This document shows positions 10,458-19,297 of a DNA stretch of 64,000 nucleotides, in pieces (the stretch's first letter is position 1; each line of letters opens with the position of its first letter). The position numbers were made by a program, and so were the translations under genes. The notes under the pieces were generated by a model. It searched no databases and was not told where the DNA came from. It worked only from the letters and a program-made list of their open reading frames with translations. The stretch comes from Enterococcus sp. DIV2402 (GTDB lineage: Bacteria > Bacillota > Bacilli > Lactobacillales > Enterococcaceae), in the NCBI RefSeq assembly GCF_017426705.2, contig NZ_CP147251.1, forward strand, positions 1,650,501 through 1,714,500, read 5' to 3'.

Positions 10458-11372
10458 ATGAAAACTGTTAAATTTGGTACAACTAATCTTGATGTTGCAA
10501 GTGTCATTCTTGGTTGTATGCGTATTAGTAATGCTGAAGATTCAGTGAAAGTAATTGAGACTGCTGTCGACAATGGTATTACATTTTTTGATCATGCCGA
10601 TATCTATGGTCGCGGAGAATGCGAGCGTATCTTTGCAGATGCCTTAGCAAACACAGAGATTAAGCGTGATGATTTGTTTATTCAATCAAAATGTGGAATT
10701 GTTCCAGGAAAAATGTTTGATTTTTCAAAAGAACATATCATTTCTTCTGTTGAAGGTATTTTACAACGTTTGGATATGGATTATTTAGATGCATTATTAT
10801 TGCATCGTCCAGATACATTAGTAGAGCCAGAAGAAGTAGCCGCAGCTTTTGATCAGCTTGAACAACAAGGAAAAGTGAAATATTTTGGTGTAAGTAACCA
10901 AAAACCAGGGCAAATTGAATTGTTGAAAAAATATGTGAAACAACCTTTAGTTGCTAATCAATTACAATTTGGTATTATGCACACAGGAATGATTGATCAA
11001 GGAATTCATGTGAATATGACAGATGCTGGATCAGTTGATCATGATGGAGAAATTCTAGAGTATTCTCGTTTAAATGATATGACCATTCAAGCTTGGTCAC
11101 CTTATCAATTTGGTTTCTTTGAAGGCGTTTTTATTGGTCATGAAAAATTCCCAGAACTAAATAAAGTTTTAGAAGAAATGGCTGAGAAATATAATACTAC
11201 GCCAACTGGTATTGCTTCTGCATGGATTTTACGTCACCCAGCAAATATGCAAGTGATTGCTGGAACAATGAACATTCAACGTATTGAAGAGATTGCTAAA
11301 GCATCGGAAGTACAAATGTCAAGAGAAGATTGGTATAGCGTGTATATGGCTGCTGGAAATATTTTACCATAA
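10458..11372 (+). CDS. Aldo/keto reductase, YdhF-like
   Basis: NAD(P)H-dependent oxidoreductase of the aldo/keto reductase superfamily (304 residues, TIM barrel). The catalytic tetrad is readable: Asp and Tyr in FDHADIYGRG, Lys in QSKCGI, His in LLHRPD. It is closest in feel to the E. coli YdhF group. The physiological substrate cannot be told from sequence. AAAGGAGG precedes the ATG. It is monocistronic, with its own promoter and terminator. Confidence 0.85.
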   Translation: MKTVKFGTTNLDVASVILGCMRISNAEDSVKVIETAVDNGITFFDHADIYGRGECERIFADALANTEIKRDDLFIQSKCGIVPGKMFDFSKEHIISSVEGILQRLDMDYLDALLLHRPDTLVEPEEVAAAFDQLEQQGKVKYFGVSNQKPGQIELLKKYVKQPLVANQLQFGIMHTGMIDQGIHVNMTDAGSVDHDGEILEYSRLNDMTIQAWSPYQFGFFEGVFIGHEKFPELNKVLEEMAEKYNTTPTGIASAWILRHPANMQVIAGTMNIQRIEEIAKASEVQMSREDWYSVYMAAGNILP

Positions 11373-11381
11373 AGTGAAAAT

Positions 11382-11422
11382 GAGAGATTGTTCGTAAAAC
11401 ACGAACGATTTCTCGTTTCTTT
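11382..11422 (+). terminator. Terminator after the aldo/keto reductase
   Basis: A 14-bp stem (11382-11395 with 11401-11414, two G-U pairs), loop AAAAC, then a T-rich run. Confidence 0.75.
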
Positions 11423-11552
11423 TTATAAAACGAAAGAATATAGTTGCTTTATTTAATGATATCAGCTAAATTATTGAAGGCATTAAAAATAAAATACGTA
11501 TAAAAATATTTAATGTTTCGATAATAAGTGAAGATTTGAGAGGATGTTTTCA

Positions 11553-12539
11553 ATGTTTGATTTAACGGTTTTTGATTACGAAGATGTTCAGTTGATTCCT
11601 AATAAATGTATTGTAAATAGTCGTTCAGAATGTGATACAACTGTAAAATTAGGAAAACACGAATTTAAAATGCCAGTAGTTCCAGCAAATATGCAAACAA
11701 TTATTGATGAAAAAATTGCGGAATTCTTAGCAGAAAATGGCTATTTTTATATTATGCACCGTTTTGAAGAAGAAGCACGTATTCCATTTATTAAAAAAAT
11801 GAAAGCACGCGATTTGATTTCTTCTATTAGTGTAGGTGTGAAAGACAATGAATATCCATTTGTTGAGGAATTGGCAAAACAAAATTTAATTCCTGATTAT
11901 ATTACAATTGATATCGCACATGGGCATTCAAACTCAGTTATTCGTATGATTCAACATATCAAAAAACATTTACCTGATACATTTGTTATCGCAGGAAACG
12001 TGGGTACACCTGAAGCTGTTCGTGAGCTAGAAAATGCTGGAGCAGATGCAACAAAAGTCGGCATTGGACCTGGTAAAGTATGTATCACTAAAATCAAAAC
12101 TGGTTTTGGTACAGGTGGTTGGCAACTAGCAGCACTAAGATGGTGTGCAAAAGCAGCACGTAAACCAATTATTGCTGATGGTGGGATTCGTACACATGGC
12201 GATATCGCGAAATCTGTTCGTTTCGGAGCAACGATGGTTATGATTGGTTCACTGTTTGCAGGACATGAAGAGTCACCAGGTGAAACAAAAGTTGAAGATG
12301 GCGTATTCTACAAAGAATACTTTGGTTCAGCTTCTGAATTCCAAAAAGGTGAAAAGAAAAACGTTGAAGGTAAGAAAATTTGGGTAACACACAAAGGCTC
12401 ATTAAAAGATACATTAGTTGAAATGCAACAAGACTTACAATCTTCTATCTCTTATGCAGGTGGGAAAGATTTGGAAGCAATTCGCAAAGTTGACTATGTA
12501 ATTGTTAAAAATTCTATCTTTAATGGCGATACAATCTAA
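11553..12539 (+). CDS. guaC: GMP reductase
   Basis: Converts GMP to IMP with NADPH and ammonia release, returning guanine nucleotides to the IMP pool that the upstream pur operon fills. 328 residues. [19 protein letters not shown] near the N-terminus, and [15 protein letters not shown] with the catalytic Cys, identify the bacterial GuaC group rather than IMP dehydrogenase (no CBS insert). I chose ATG 11553, 8 bases after GAGAGGA; the in-frame ATG at 11544 lies on that site. The 130-base leader lacks a purine riboswitch core. Confidence 0.93.
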   Translation: MFDLTVFDYEDVQLIPNKCIVNSRSECDTTVKLGKHEFKMPVVPANMQTIIDEKIAEFLAENGYFYIMHRFEEEARIPFIKKMKARDLISSISVGVKDNEYPFVEELAKQNLIPDYITIDIAHGHSNSVIRMIQHIKKHLPDTFVIAGNVGTPEAVRELENAGADATKVGIGPGKVCITKIKTGFGTGGWQLAALRWCAKAARKPIIADGGIRTHGDIAKSVRFGATMVMIGSLFAGHEESPGETKVEDGVFYKEYFGSASEFQKGEKKNVEGKKIWVTHKGSLKDTLVEMQQDLQSSISYAGGKDLEAIRKVDYVIVKNSIFNGDTI

Positions 12540-12552
12540 AAATAACTTTTTC

Positions 12553-12588
12553 AAGAAGTAAAATCACTTTGATTTTACTTCTTTTTTT
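12553..12588 (+). terminator. Terminator of guaC
   Basis: Perfect 14-bp stem AAGAAGTAAAATCA/TGATTTTACTTCTT followed by six T. Confidence 0.85.
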
Positions 12589-12613
12589 CATAGCTTACTG
12601 AACAACGGTTTGT

Positions 12614-12619
12614 TACAAT
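12614..12619 (+). promoter_or_regulatory. -10 box of the epimerase gene
   Basis: TACAAT 20 bases before the start codon, just after the guaC terminator. The -35 is weak. Confidence 0.35.
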
Positions 12620-12638
12620 ACAACTGAGGTGAATGAAA

Positions 12639-13745
12639 ATGGGAATTAAAGTATTTTCAATATTCGGTACACGACCAGAAGCAATCAAAATGGCTCCGTT
12701 AGTTAAAGCGTTAGAAAAAGATGAACGGTTTGATTCTAAAATCATTGTCACTGCACAACATCGCGAAATGTTAGATCAAGTGATGACCATTTTTGATATT
12801 GTTCCTGATTATGATTTGAATATTATGTCCAGTGGTCAAACGTTAACTGATATTACAACAAAAGTTCTTTTAGATATGCAGCCAATTTTAAAGGCAGAAC
12901 AACCCGATATTGTATTGGTTCACGGCGATACAACGACGACATTTGCGGCTGCTACGGCTGCTTTTTATCAACAAGTTAAAATTGGTCATGTGGAAGCAGG
13001 GTTACGAACATGGAATAAATATTCGCCATTTCCAGAAGAAGCAAATCGCCAAATGACCGATGCCTTAGCTGATTTGTATTTTGCACCAACTGAACAAAGT
13101 AAGGAAAATTTATTGAAAGAAAATCATCCAGAAGACCAGATTTTTATTACAGGAAATACCGCAATTGATGCAATGAAATACACGGTTAAAGAGGACTACG
13201 AAAATGCCGATTTAGTTTTGAATCAGCAAAAACAAATAGTTGTCACTATGCATCGTCGCGAAAATTTAGGCGAACCAATGACGCACGTTTTTTCTGCTTT
13301 ACGTCGTATCGCCAAAGAGTTTCCGGATGTTCGGTTGATTTTTCCGATGCACAAAAATCCGAAAGTACGAATGATTGCTCAAGAATTGTTAGGGAATCTA
13401 TCCAATGTGCAATTAATTGAACCTTTGGATGTAGTGGACTTTCATAATGTAATTGCACGTAGTTATTTGATTCTCACTGATTCAGGTGGTGTCCAGGAAG
13501 AAGCCCCTTCATTAGGCGTTCCTGTCTTAGTATTGCGTGATACGACTGAACGTCCAGAGGGAGTTGCGGCAGGTACTTTGAAATTGATTGGAACAGAAGA
13601 AGAAAAAGTTTATGTGGAAACAAAAGAATTGTTGACTAATGCTTCTAGTCATCAACAAATGGCACAAGCAAAAAATCCTTATGGAAATGGAAATGCCAGT
13701 GAATATATTTTAGATGCGATGGCAGATTATTTTTCCAAACATTAA
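12639..13745 (+). CDS. wecB: UDP-N-acetylglucosamine 2-epimerase (non-hydrolysing)
   Basis: Interconverts UDP-GlcNAc and UDP-ManNAc, the ManNAc donor for teichoic acid linkage units and capsule-type polymers. 368 residues, GT-B fold. Motifs: IFGTRPEAIKMAPL, GHVEAGLRTWNKYSPFPEE, MHRRENLG and LTDSGGVQEEAPSLG. ATG 12639 was chosen because GAGGTG (12626-12631) is 7 bases ahead; an ATG at 12633 is too close. Also called mnaA. It stands alone between guaC and the mgtA leader, with no linked polysaccharide genes here. Confidence 0.92.
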   Translation: MGIKVFSIFGTRPEAIKMAPLVKALEKDERFDSKIIVTAQHREMLDQVMTIFDIVPDYDLNIMSSGQTLTDITTKVLLDMQPILKAEQPDIVLVHGDTTTTFAAATAAFYQQVKIGHVEAGLRTWNKYSPFPEEANRQMTDALADLYFAPTEQSKENLLKENHPEDQIFITGNTAIDAMKYTVKEDYENADLVLNQQKQIVVTMHRRENLGEPMTHVFSALRRIAKEFPDVRLIFPMHKNPKVRMIAQELLGNLSNVQLIEPLDVVDFHNVIARSYLILTDSGGVQEEAPSLGVPVLVLRDTTERPEGVAAGTLKLIGTEEEKVYVETKELLTNASSHQQMAQAKNPYGNGNASEYILDAMADYFSKH

Positions 13746-13750
13746 ATTAG

Positions 13751-13779
13751 TTGACAGAATGACACCAAATAAGTAGTAT
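13751..13779 (+). promoter_or_regulatory. Promoter of the mgtA leader
   Basis: TTGACA (13751-13756) and TAGTAT (13774-13779) with exact 17-base spacing, starting 6 bases after the epimerase stop codon. Confidence 0.75.
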
Positions 13780-13812
13780 GAAGGATGACGAAAGTTTTCG
13801 TAAAAAATAAAA

Positions 13813-13990
13813 TAATTGTTAGGTGAGGCTCCTATATGGACATAGGCTACTGCCGCGAAAGGATCGAGAGACCCTTAGTTTGGTATAACAAGAATAATCG
13901 TTGAAGGTTATTCATAACGTAGCTGACAAATAATCATTTGTCTACGCCCTATAGTGCTAAAGCTCAACGATGACTATGAATTAGCTACTA
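13813..13990 (+). ncRNA. M-box (ykoK) magnesium riboswitch
   Basis: The leader contains the highly conserved M-box core: GTTAGGTGAGGCTCCTATAT at 13818-13837, then CATAGGCTACTGCC, a GATCGAGAGACC helix, and a 3' section with GTAGCTGAC and TACGCCCTATAGTGC. M-boxes bind several Mg2+ ions and normally terminate transcription when Mg2+ is plentiful. Downstream are a strong terminator and a Mg2+ P-type ATPase, so the assignment is consistent with context. Aptamer ends are approximate. Confidence 0.92.
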
Positions 13991-13996
13991 AGTAGG

Positions 13997-14028
13997 CGCA
14001 TGCTCATTGTTGAGTATGCGTTTTTTAT
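13997..14028 (+). terminator. Riboswitch-controlled terminator
   Basis: A 10-bp stem (CGCATGCTCA/TGAGTATGCG, one G-U pair), loop TTGT, then TTTTTT. It directly follows the M-box and lies 145 bases before mgtA, so it is the expected expression platform. Confidence 0.85.
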
Positions 14029-14049
14029 TATGTTGAAAATGTATCTTCA

Positions 14050-14147
14050 CTAGACAGAAAGGAAGGTTTATTATGGATCACCCCGCACCCGAGAGGAATC
14101 TAAAAAACTAATTGTCTAGGAATAAACTCCTAGACAAAACTAGGAGG
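14050..14147 (+). promoter_or_regulatory. Four-segment attenuator hiding or exposing the mgtA ribosome binding site
   Basis: Four segments can pair alternately. 1 = CTAGACA (14050-14056); 2 = TTGTCTAGGA (14112-14121); 3 = CTCCTAGACAA (14127-14137); 4 = CTAGGAG (14140-14146), which is the mgtA ribosome binding site. 1:2 gives 7 bp plus a wobble, 2:3 a perfect 10-bp hairpin, and 3:4 a 7-bp hairpin that covers the ribosome binding site. The leader ORF lies in the loop of 1:2 and its stop codon abuts segment 2. Complementarity is seen directly; switching is inference. Confidence 0.65.
14073..14111 (+). CDS. mgtA leader peptide MDHPAPERNLKN
   Basis: A 12-codon ORF with its own site (AAAGGAAGG, 14058-14066, 6 bases before the ATG) located between the riboswitch terminator and mgtA. 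The peptide has Asp2, Pro4, Pro6 and Glu7, the acidic/proline pattern that destabilises ribosomes at low Mg2+ and is used by the unrelated Salmonella mgtL leader. The codons CCC, CCC, AGG and CTA look unusual for this AT-rich genome and should slow translation. The stop at 14109-14111 puts a terminating ribosome over pairing segment 2. It has not been shown to be translated. Confidence 0.6.
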   Translation: MDHPAPERNLKN

Positions 14148-14155
14148 AAGAAAAT

Positions 14156-16747
14156 ATGTTGAAACAACCACAAACAAAAGAACAAGAACTAAAAAAATTA
14201 GCAATGTTGTCAGATCGAGAGTTATTTATGGAATTACGAACATCCTTAAATGGACTTTCTGCAGAAGATGCCACAAAACGCTTAGAAGAATTTGATTTAA
14301 ATCAAATCGATGCAGAGAAACCCACACCAGGATGGTTAATTTTTCTGCACGCTTTTCGCGATCCATTTGTTTTAGTGCTAGCGTTATTAATGATTGTCTC
14401 CTTAGCAACGAGAGACTATGAAGCAGCAATTGTTATGGCAGTTATGATTACGGCAAGTGCAACGATTTCTTTTATTCAAGAGTATCGTTCACAAAAGGCG
14501 AGTTTAGAATTGAAAGAACTAATCGAAAATACGTGCGCTGTGACACGAAACGGACAAACAAAAGAAATCCCGATGGATGAAGTTGTGCCAGGTGACATTG
14601 TTACGTTAGCAACGGGTGATATGATTCCAGCTGACGCGGTATTAATTTGGACGAATGATTTATTTGTTAATCAATCTTCTTTGACTGGTGAGTCAATGCC
14701 AATTGAAAAGTTTGTAGACGCAGGAATTCAAGTAAAGCAATCTATTTCAGCTTTAGATATGAACAATTTAGTTTTCATGGGAACAGATGTCTTAAGTGGT
14801 CAAGGAAAAGCAATTATTTTAAAAACAGGACAACATACTTTTTTTGGAGATATTGCTAAAAATGCGACCAAGCAACGAGGGAAAACAACATTTGATACAG
14901 GCTTAACTCAAATTAGTAAATTATTATTACGAATGGTTTTTGTGTTATTCCCAATCGTTTTTCTGATTAATGGCTTAACAAAAGGTGACTGGAGCTCAGC
15001 GTTTTTCTTCGCTATTGCAGTTGCAGTGGGGTTAACACCTGAAATGTTACCAATGATTGTTACCAGTAATTTAGCAAAAGGTGCCATGACTTTAGCAAAG
15101 GAAAAAGTCATTGTTAAGGAACTGCCTTCGATTCAAAATCTAGGAAGCATGGATGTTTTGTGTACAGATAAAACAGGTACAATCACCGAAGACCGTGTCG
15201 TGTTAGTTCAACATCTAAATCCGTTAGGTGAAGATGACGAAACAGTCTTGGAAATGGCGTTTTTAAATTCTTCTTATCAAACAGGGTGGAAGAATTTAAT
15301 GGACATTGCTGTTATCAATTATTTTGATGAAAAAGAAAAAAAGCTACCATTTAAAGAAGTAATTAAAGTAGATGAAATTCCATTTGATTTTTCTCGTCGT
15401 CGTTTAACCGTAGTAGTGAATGCAGATAACCATCAATGGATGATTACAAAAGGTGCTGTTGAGGAAATGGAGGAAATTTGTTCTCATGTTATGCTTGATG
15501 GTGAGGTACAACCATTAACAGACACGTTGAAAAAACGTCTGCGTCAGGTGAACCGTCGTTTGAATGAAGAAGGGATGCGTGTATTGACTGTCGCCGTCAA
15601 AAAAGATGCACATCAAGAAGCAATTTATTCTGTGGCAGATGAACAAGAAATGACATTAATTGGTTTTATGGGATTTCTTGATCCTGCAAAAGAATCCGCA
15701 GTCACAGCAATCAAATCACTTCATAATCATGGCGTAGCAGTCAAAGTTTTAACTGGTGACAATGAAGTAGTCGCAGAAAAAGTGTGTCGTGATGTTGGTA
15801 TTGAAGTAAGTCATGCATTGTTAGGGGCAGATATTGATTCTATGTCTGCAGAAGAGTTAGCAGAAGCTGCGGAAACAACAAATCTTTTCGCAAAATTAAA
15901 CCCTATGCAAAAATCACGTATTATTCAAGCGTTGCAAGCAGAAGGACATACAGTTGGTTTTATGGGCGATGGAATCAATGATGCACCAGCTTTACGAACA
16001 GCAGATGTAGGGATTTCTGTAGATACTGCTGCGGATATTACTAAAGATGCCAGTTCAATTATTTTGTTAGAAAAAAGTTTGAACGTGCTAGATAAAGGTG
16101 TAGTTGAAGGTAGAAAAGTCTTTAGCAATATGATGAAATATATCAAAATTACTATCAGTTCTAATTTTGGCAATGTGTTTTCAATTTTAGTTGCGAGTGC
16201 CTTCCTACCTTTTTTACCTATGCTATCCATTCAATTGCTCGTACAAAATCTAATTTATGATATGGCGCAATTAACGATACCTTGGGATTCTGTTGATGAA
16301 GAGGAGATTGCTAAGCCAGTTAAATGGCAAGTAGGGGGATTATTAAAATTCACGTTATGTATTGGCCCTGTAAGTAGTGTCTTTGATATTTTAACCTTTT
16401 TGATGATGTGGTACATCATTGGTGCAAATACAATAGCAGATCAAGCAGTTTTTCAAACGGGTTGGTTTGTCGTTGGTTTAGTGACTCAAACACTTGTTGT
16501 GCATATTGTACGAACAAAAAAAGTGCCGTTCATTCAAAGTCGTGCATCCTTCCCAGTGATTATTGCTAGTTTAATAGCTATTCTTGCGGGTATCTTACTT
16601 GTTTTATCGCCTATGAAAGAATATTTTAGCTTTACTGATTTACCAGCAAAGTATTGGTTGGGTTTTATCTGTATTACTATAACTTATCTTTTATCAGTAG
16701 AAATTGCTAAACGCTTTTATATTCGATTGACCAAAGAATGGTTATAA
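14156..16747 (+). CDS. mgtA: Magnesium-importing P-type ATPase
   Basis: P3B-type ATPase taking Mg2+ into the cell across the plasma membrane. 863 residues. It has an N-terminal cytosolic segment, a first membrane pair near 60-105, the actuator TGES motif (SLTGESMP), TM4 with VGLTPEMLPMIV (typical of MgtA), the phosphorylation site CTDKTGT (Asp338), the nucleotide domain with KGAVEEM, the hinge MGDGINDAPAL, and several C-terminal helices. The ribosome binding site TAGGAGG is 8 bases before ATG and is the one sequestered by segment 3. Regulation by M-box fits an Mg2+ uptake role. Monocistronic. Confidence 0.93.
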   Translation: MLKQPQTKEQELKKLAMLSDRELFMELRTSLNGLSAEDATKRLEEFDLNQIDAEKPTPGWLIFLHAFRDPFVLVLALLMIVSLATRDYEAAIVMAVMITASATISFIQEYRSQKASLELKELIENTCAVTRNGQTKEIPMDEVVPGDIVTLATGDMIPADAVLIWTNDLFVNQSSLTGESMPIEKFVDAGIQVKQSISALDMNNLVFMGTDVLSGQGKAIILKTGQHTFFGDIAKNATKQRGKTTFDTGLTQISKLLLRMVFVLFPIVFLINGLTKGDWSSAFFFAIAVAVGLTPEMLPMIVTSNLAKGAMTLAKEKVIVKELPSIQNLGSMDVLCTDKTGTITEDRVVLVQHLNPLGEDDETVLEMAFLNSSYQTGWKNLMDIAVINYFDEKEKKLPFKEVIKVDEIPFDFSRRRLTVVVNADNHQWMITKGAVEEMEEICSHVMLDGEVQPLTDTLKKRLRQVNRRLNEEGMRVLTVAVKKDAHQEAIYSVADEQEMTLIGFMGFLDPAKESAVTAIKSLHNHGVAVKVLTGDNEVVAEKVCRDVGIEVSHALLGADIDSMSAEELAEAAETTNLFAKLNPMQKSRIIQALQAEGHTVGFMGDGINDAPALRTADVGISVDTAADITKDASSIILLEKSLNVLDKGVVEGRKVFSNMMKYIKITISSNFGNVFSILVASAFLPFLPMLSIQLLVQNLIYDMAQLTIPWDSVDEEEIAKPVKWQVGGLLKFTLCIGPVSSVFDILTFLMMWYIIGANTIADQAVFQTGWFVVGLVTQTLVVHIVRTKKVPFIQSRASFPVIIASLIAILAGILLVLSPMKEYFSFTDLPAKYWLGFICITITYLLSVEIAKRFYIRLTKEWL

Positions 16748-16760
16748 AATAAAATGTCTA

Positions 16761-16808
16761 AAAGGGCAGAGAAACTCTTGTTTTAGAGAGTTTTTCTGCC
16801 CTTTATTT
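16761..16808 (+). terminator. Terminator of mgtA
   Basis: Long stem AAAGGGCAGA-n-AAACTCT with AGAGTTT-n-TCTGCCCTTT, followed by a T-rich stretch. Confidence 0.8.
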
Positions 16809-16938
16809 GGTGTAATTATTCTCATTTTTTGATGTTTATTTTAGAAGATAAAGATAGAGAAAGTTTAAAAATTCCCTCTAAATTATGTGGGCTGTTTCGT
16901 GTGGTGTTTTAATCTGTACTAATATAGATTGTTACATA

Positions 16939-16953
16939 TGGGAAACGCTTTAC
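16939..16953 (+). promoter_or_regulatory. Weak cre-like sequence upstream of pdhA
   Basis: TGGGAAACGCTTTAC has the central AAACGCTTT typical of cre sites but deviates at the outer positions. It lies 30 bases upstream of the pdh -35. The stretch from 16809 to here shows nothing else I can name. Confidence 0.25.
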
Positions 16954-16976
16954 TTTTAAAAAAGCTTTTTTCTGAA

Positions 16977-16992
16977 TGTGATTGATTTCACG
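16977..16992 (+). promoter_or_regulatory. Rex-like operator over the pdh -35 box
   Basis: TGTGA-N6-TCACG is an inverted repeat matching the Rex core TTGTGA-N6-TCACAA in its inner bases. The six spacer bases are exactly the -35 hexamer TTGATT (16982-16987). Binding of the NADH sensor Rex here would block the promoter. Confidence 0.5.
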
Positions 16993-17010
16993 AGAAAAAG
17001 TTAGTATAAT
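16982..17010 (+). promoter_or_regulatory. Promoter of pdhABCD
   Basis: TTGATT (16982-16987) and a consensus TATAAT (17005-17010) with 17-base spacing. This leaves an untranslated leader of about 170 bases before pdhA, in which I see no defined structure. Confidence 0.75.
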
Positions 17011-17094
17011 AAGGATTGGCAAGAAACAAAATAAAAGAATTGCAAACTTTTTACTTGTTTTTCTCTTGTAAAAATGATAGCTTATTAACTGTAA

Positions 17095-18291
<1,197 letters not shown>

Positions 18292-18293
18292 TC

Positions 18294-19271
18294 ATGGCAC
18301 AAAAAACAATGATTCAAGCAATCACTGATGCCCTAGCTTGTGAGTTAGCCAGCGATGAAAACGTAGTGATGTTTGGTGAAGACGTTGGTAAAAACGGTGG
18401 AGTATTCCGTGCAACTGAAGGCTTGCAAGAAAAATTTGGTGAAGATCGTGTATTCGATACACCATTAGCAGAATCAGGTATTGCTGGTTTAGCGTTTGGA
18501 TTAGCCTTAGAAGGATACCGTCCTGTTCCAGAACTACAATTCTTCGGTTTCGTATTTGAAGCAATGGATGAAGTTGTAGCTCAAATGGCACGTACTCGTT
18601 ACCGTATGGGTGGCACAAGAAACTTGCCAATCACAATCCGTTCACCATTTGGTGGTGGAGTTCATACGCCAGAATTACACTCAGATAACTTAGAAGGATT
18701 GATTGCTCAATCTCCTGGTATCCGTGTGGTTATTCCATCAAATCCATATGATGCAAAAGGATTATTAATTTCTGCTATTAGAAGTAACGATCCAGTTGTT
18801 TTCTTAGAGCATATGAAACTTTACCGTTCATTCCGTGAAGAAGTGCCAGAAGAATCTTACACAGTACCTTTGGATAAAGCTGCTGTAACACGTGAAGGTA
18901 CTGACATTTCTATCATCACTTATGGCGCAATGGTTCGTGAAGCAATCAAAGCTGCTGATAACTTAGCAAAAGAAAATATCAGCGTTGAAATTGTTGACTT
19001 ACGTACAGTAGCTCCTCTTGATATTGAAACTATCATTGCATCTGTTGAAAAAACAGGCCGTGTTGTAGTTGTTCAAGAAGCTCAAAAACAAGCAGGTGTA
19101 GCTGCTCAAGTAGTATCTGAAATTTCTGAACGTTCGATCCTTTCTTTAGAAGCTCCAATCGGACGCGTATCTGCTCCAGATACTGTATTCCCATTTGGTC
19201 AAGCTGAAAATGCTTGGTTACCTAATGCATCAGATATTGAAGCAAAAGTAAGAGAAATCGCAAACTTCTAA
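18294..19271 (+). CDS. pdhB: Pyruvate dehydrogenase E1 component, beta subunit
   Basis: 325 residues, normal length. Transketolase pyrimidine-binding domain with [16 protein letters not shown] (the Glu that activates TPP), followed by the C-terminal transketolase domain ([13 protein letters not shown] and [12 protein letters not shown]). It forms the alpha2beta2 E1 with PdhA. The gap to pdhA is 2 bases and to pdhC 26 bases with AGAGGAAG. Confidence 0.96.
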   Translation: MAQKTMIQAITDALACELASDENVVMFGEDVGKNGGVFRATEGLQEKFGEDRVFDTPLAESGIAGLAFGLALEGYRPVPELQFFGFVFEAMDEVVAQMARTRYRMGGTRNLPITIRSPFGGGVHTPELHSDNLEGLIAQSPGIRVVIPSNPYDAKGLLISAIRSNDPVVFLEHMKLYRSFREEVPEESYTVPLDKAAVTREGTDISIITYGAMVREAIKAADNLAKENISVEIVDLRTVAPLDIETIIASVEKTGRVVVVQEAQKQAGVAAQVVSEISERSILSLEAPIGRVSAPDTVFPFGQAENAWLPNASDIEAKVREIANF

Positions 19272-19297
19272 GATCATAAGAGAGGAAGATATCAAAC

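Noticed and set aside
11423..11543. Possible purine riboswitch in the guaC leader
   Set aside because: A short ATGATATC-like stretch is present, but the conserved loop and junction sequences of the purine aptamer are missing.
14112..14137. Hairpin before mgtA as a transcription terminator
   Set aside because: The perfect 10-bp stem is followed by AACTAGG, not a T-run, so a role in exposing the ribosome binding site fits better.
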